Assembly: GCA_021372695.1 (NCBI GenBank)
Contig: JAJFTY010000009.1
Location: 1 to 6,221, forward strand
Length of the DNA stretch: 6,221 bases
DNA from: Deltaproteobacteria bacterium
GTDB taxonomy: Bacteria; Desulfobacterota; Syntrophia; Syntrophales; UBA5619
Direction of reading: 5' to 3'
A model generated the notes under the pieces. That model saw only the letters and a program-made list of their open reading frames with translations, was not told the origin of the DNA and did no database searches. The translations under genes and the position numbers were made by a program. Shown here in pieces: positions 5,903 through 6,221 of this stretch (positions within the stretch are counted from its first letter, which is position 1; each line of letters opens with the position of its first letter).

Positions 5903-6051
5903 ACGACGAGACACCCCAAAACCGTCCCCCCATCCCGAAGAGCTATCACTATTTTGTCATGGCCGTGGCCATCGGCATCATCATCGGCACGCTCTGCCCG
6001 CTTCTCCTCGAATATTTCGGCATCATCGACTTCGTCAAGAACTGGCCGTGA
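5899..6051 (+). CDS. Small single-pass membrane protein, function unknown
   Basis: The gene encodes 50 residues. A polar, proline-rich N-terminus (MNDETPQNRPPIPKSY) precedes a hydrophobic segment at about 18-40 (YFVMAVAIGIIIGTLCPLLL) and a short tail ending in FVKNWP. The start ATG overlaps the TGA of the DUF1460 gene (ATGA), and AAAGG lies eight bases upstream, so translation is probably coupled. The hydrophobic helix contains GxxxG-like spacing (GIIIG), which can mediate helix packing. I do not recognise a family. It may anchor or regulate the DUF1460 protein at the membrane, which would fit that protein's lack of a signal peptide, but this is inference. Confidence 0.7.
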   Translation: MNDETPQNRPPIPKSYHYFVMAVAIGIIIGTLCPLLLEYFGIIDFVKNWP

Positions 6052-6142
6052 TCCTGCGCATAGGACCCTGCCGGATGAGCAGGGGATACGGGCACCATTC
6101 CGGTATGGTCGCCTTCGGCGGCACCATCATTGTCCATTCCCT

Positions 6143-6174
6143 CAAGAAAAGGCCGCGCCCTTCCGGGCGCGGCC
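6143..6174 (-). terminator. Intrinsic terminator for the minus-strand gene at the right edge
   Basis: A perfect ten-pair stem GGCCGCGCCC (6151-6160) with GGGCGCGGCC (6165-6174) closes a four-base loop. Read on the minus strand it is followed by TTTTCTTG, a short U-run. It begins 14 bases after the stop codon of the gene entering from the right. On the plus strand the stem is followed by ATTGTCGTT, so it might also stop transcription from the DUF1460 operon, less efficiently. Confidence 0.85.
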
Positions 6175-6188
6175 ATTGTCGTTCGGGA

Positions 6189-6221
6189 TCACTTCTTCAG
6201 GTGGTCGGGCAGAGGAGGAGC
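6189..6221 (-). CDS. C-terminal end of an unidentified protein (partial)
   Basis: The minus strand reads ten codons (APPLPDHLKK) and a TGA stop, running off the right edge. The strong terminator 14 bases downstream on the same strand supports a real gene end here. Ten residues are too few to identify the protein. Confidence 0.5.
   Translation of the reverse strand, partial: APPLPDHLKK

Noticed and set aside
6075..6221. Open plus-strand frame from ATG 6075 to the right edge
   Set aside because: It crosses the terminator stem and the antisense of the right-edge gene, has no Shine-Dalgarno site, and its translation shows no family features.
1..6221. CRISPR array, insertion sequence, tRNA or attachment site
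   Set aside because: Scanned for regularly spaced repeats, terminal inverted repeats with transposase motifs and tRNA-like cloverleaf sequences; none was seen. Only the riboswitches and simple hairpins remain as structured elements.

Overview
The window is GC-rich, densely coded bacterial chromosome. The gene families (FecCD/BtuCD corrinoid importer under cobalamin riboswitches, MoxR ATPase with a CoxE-like VWA partner, periplasmic redoxin, DUF1460 protein) and codon use would suit a Desulfobacterota/Syntrophales-like 'deltaproteobacterium'. That placement is an impression from gene content only; there is no rRNA or other marker here.

Left part (about 1-2220, minus strand): a corrinoid uptake operon. 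Transcription probably starts near 2165 from a TTGACA-type promoter. It passes through a complete cobalamin riboswitch (2010-2151), whose closing stem P1 can be drawn base by base, and a small hairpin that holds the ribosome-binding site. It then reads a TTG-started btuC-like permease (949-1983) and a btuD-like ATPase (115-945). A second complete cobalamin riboswitch (15-168) follows on the same strand. Its 5' half lies inside the 3' end of the ATPase gene, so the ATPase stop codon is the UAA of the conserved CUGUAA of the aptamer. This second switch must control a gene off the left edge. A corrinoid-binding protein or outer-membrane receptor is the natural guess, because no btuF-like gene is in the window.

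Middle part (2220-4875, minus strand): a tight three-gene operon of MoxR-family AAA+ ATPase, CoxE-like von Willebrand factor A (VWA) protein and exported thioredoxin-fold protein with a CPFC motif. The gaps are 10 and 24 bases, with good Shine-Dalgarno sites. MoxR and VWA proteins are known to work as pairs in maturing or remodelling target complexes. The third gene suggests that the target or its folding has a redox step in the envelope. The target is not visible here.

Right part (4985-6221): divergent from moxR, a plus-strand pair encodes a DUF1460 (NlpC/P60-like peptidoglycan amidase-type) protein without an obvious signal peptide and, overlapping by ATGA, a 50-residue single-pass membrane protein. 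The last few codons of a minus-strand gene enter from the right edge and are followed by a strong intrinsic terminator.

Nothing here is clearly a new defence or mobile system. The most notable points are the riboswitch embedded in the end of a coding gene, the altered metal-site motif of the VWA protein, and the compact MoxR-VWA-redoxin operon.
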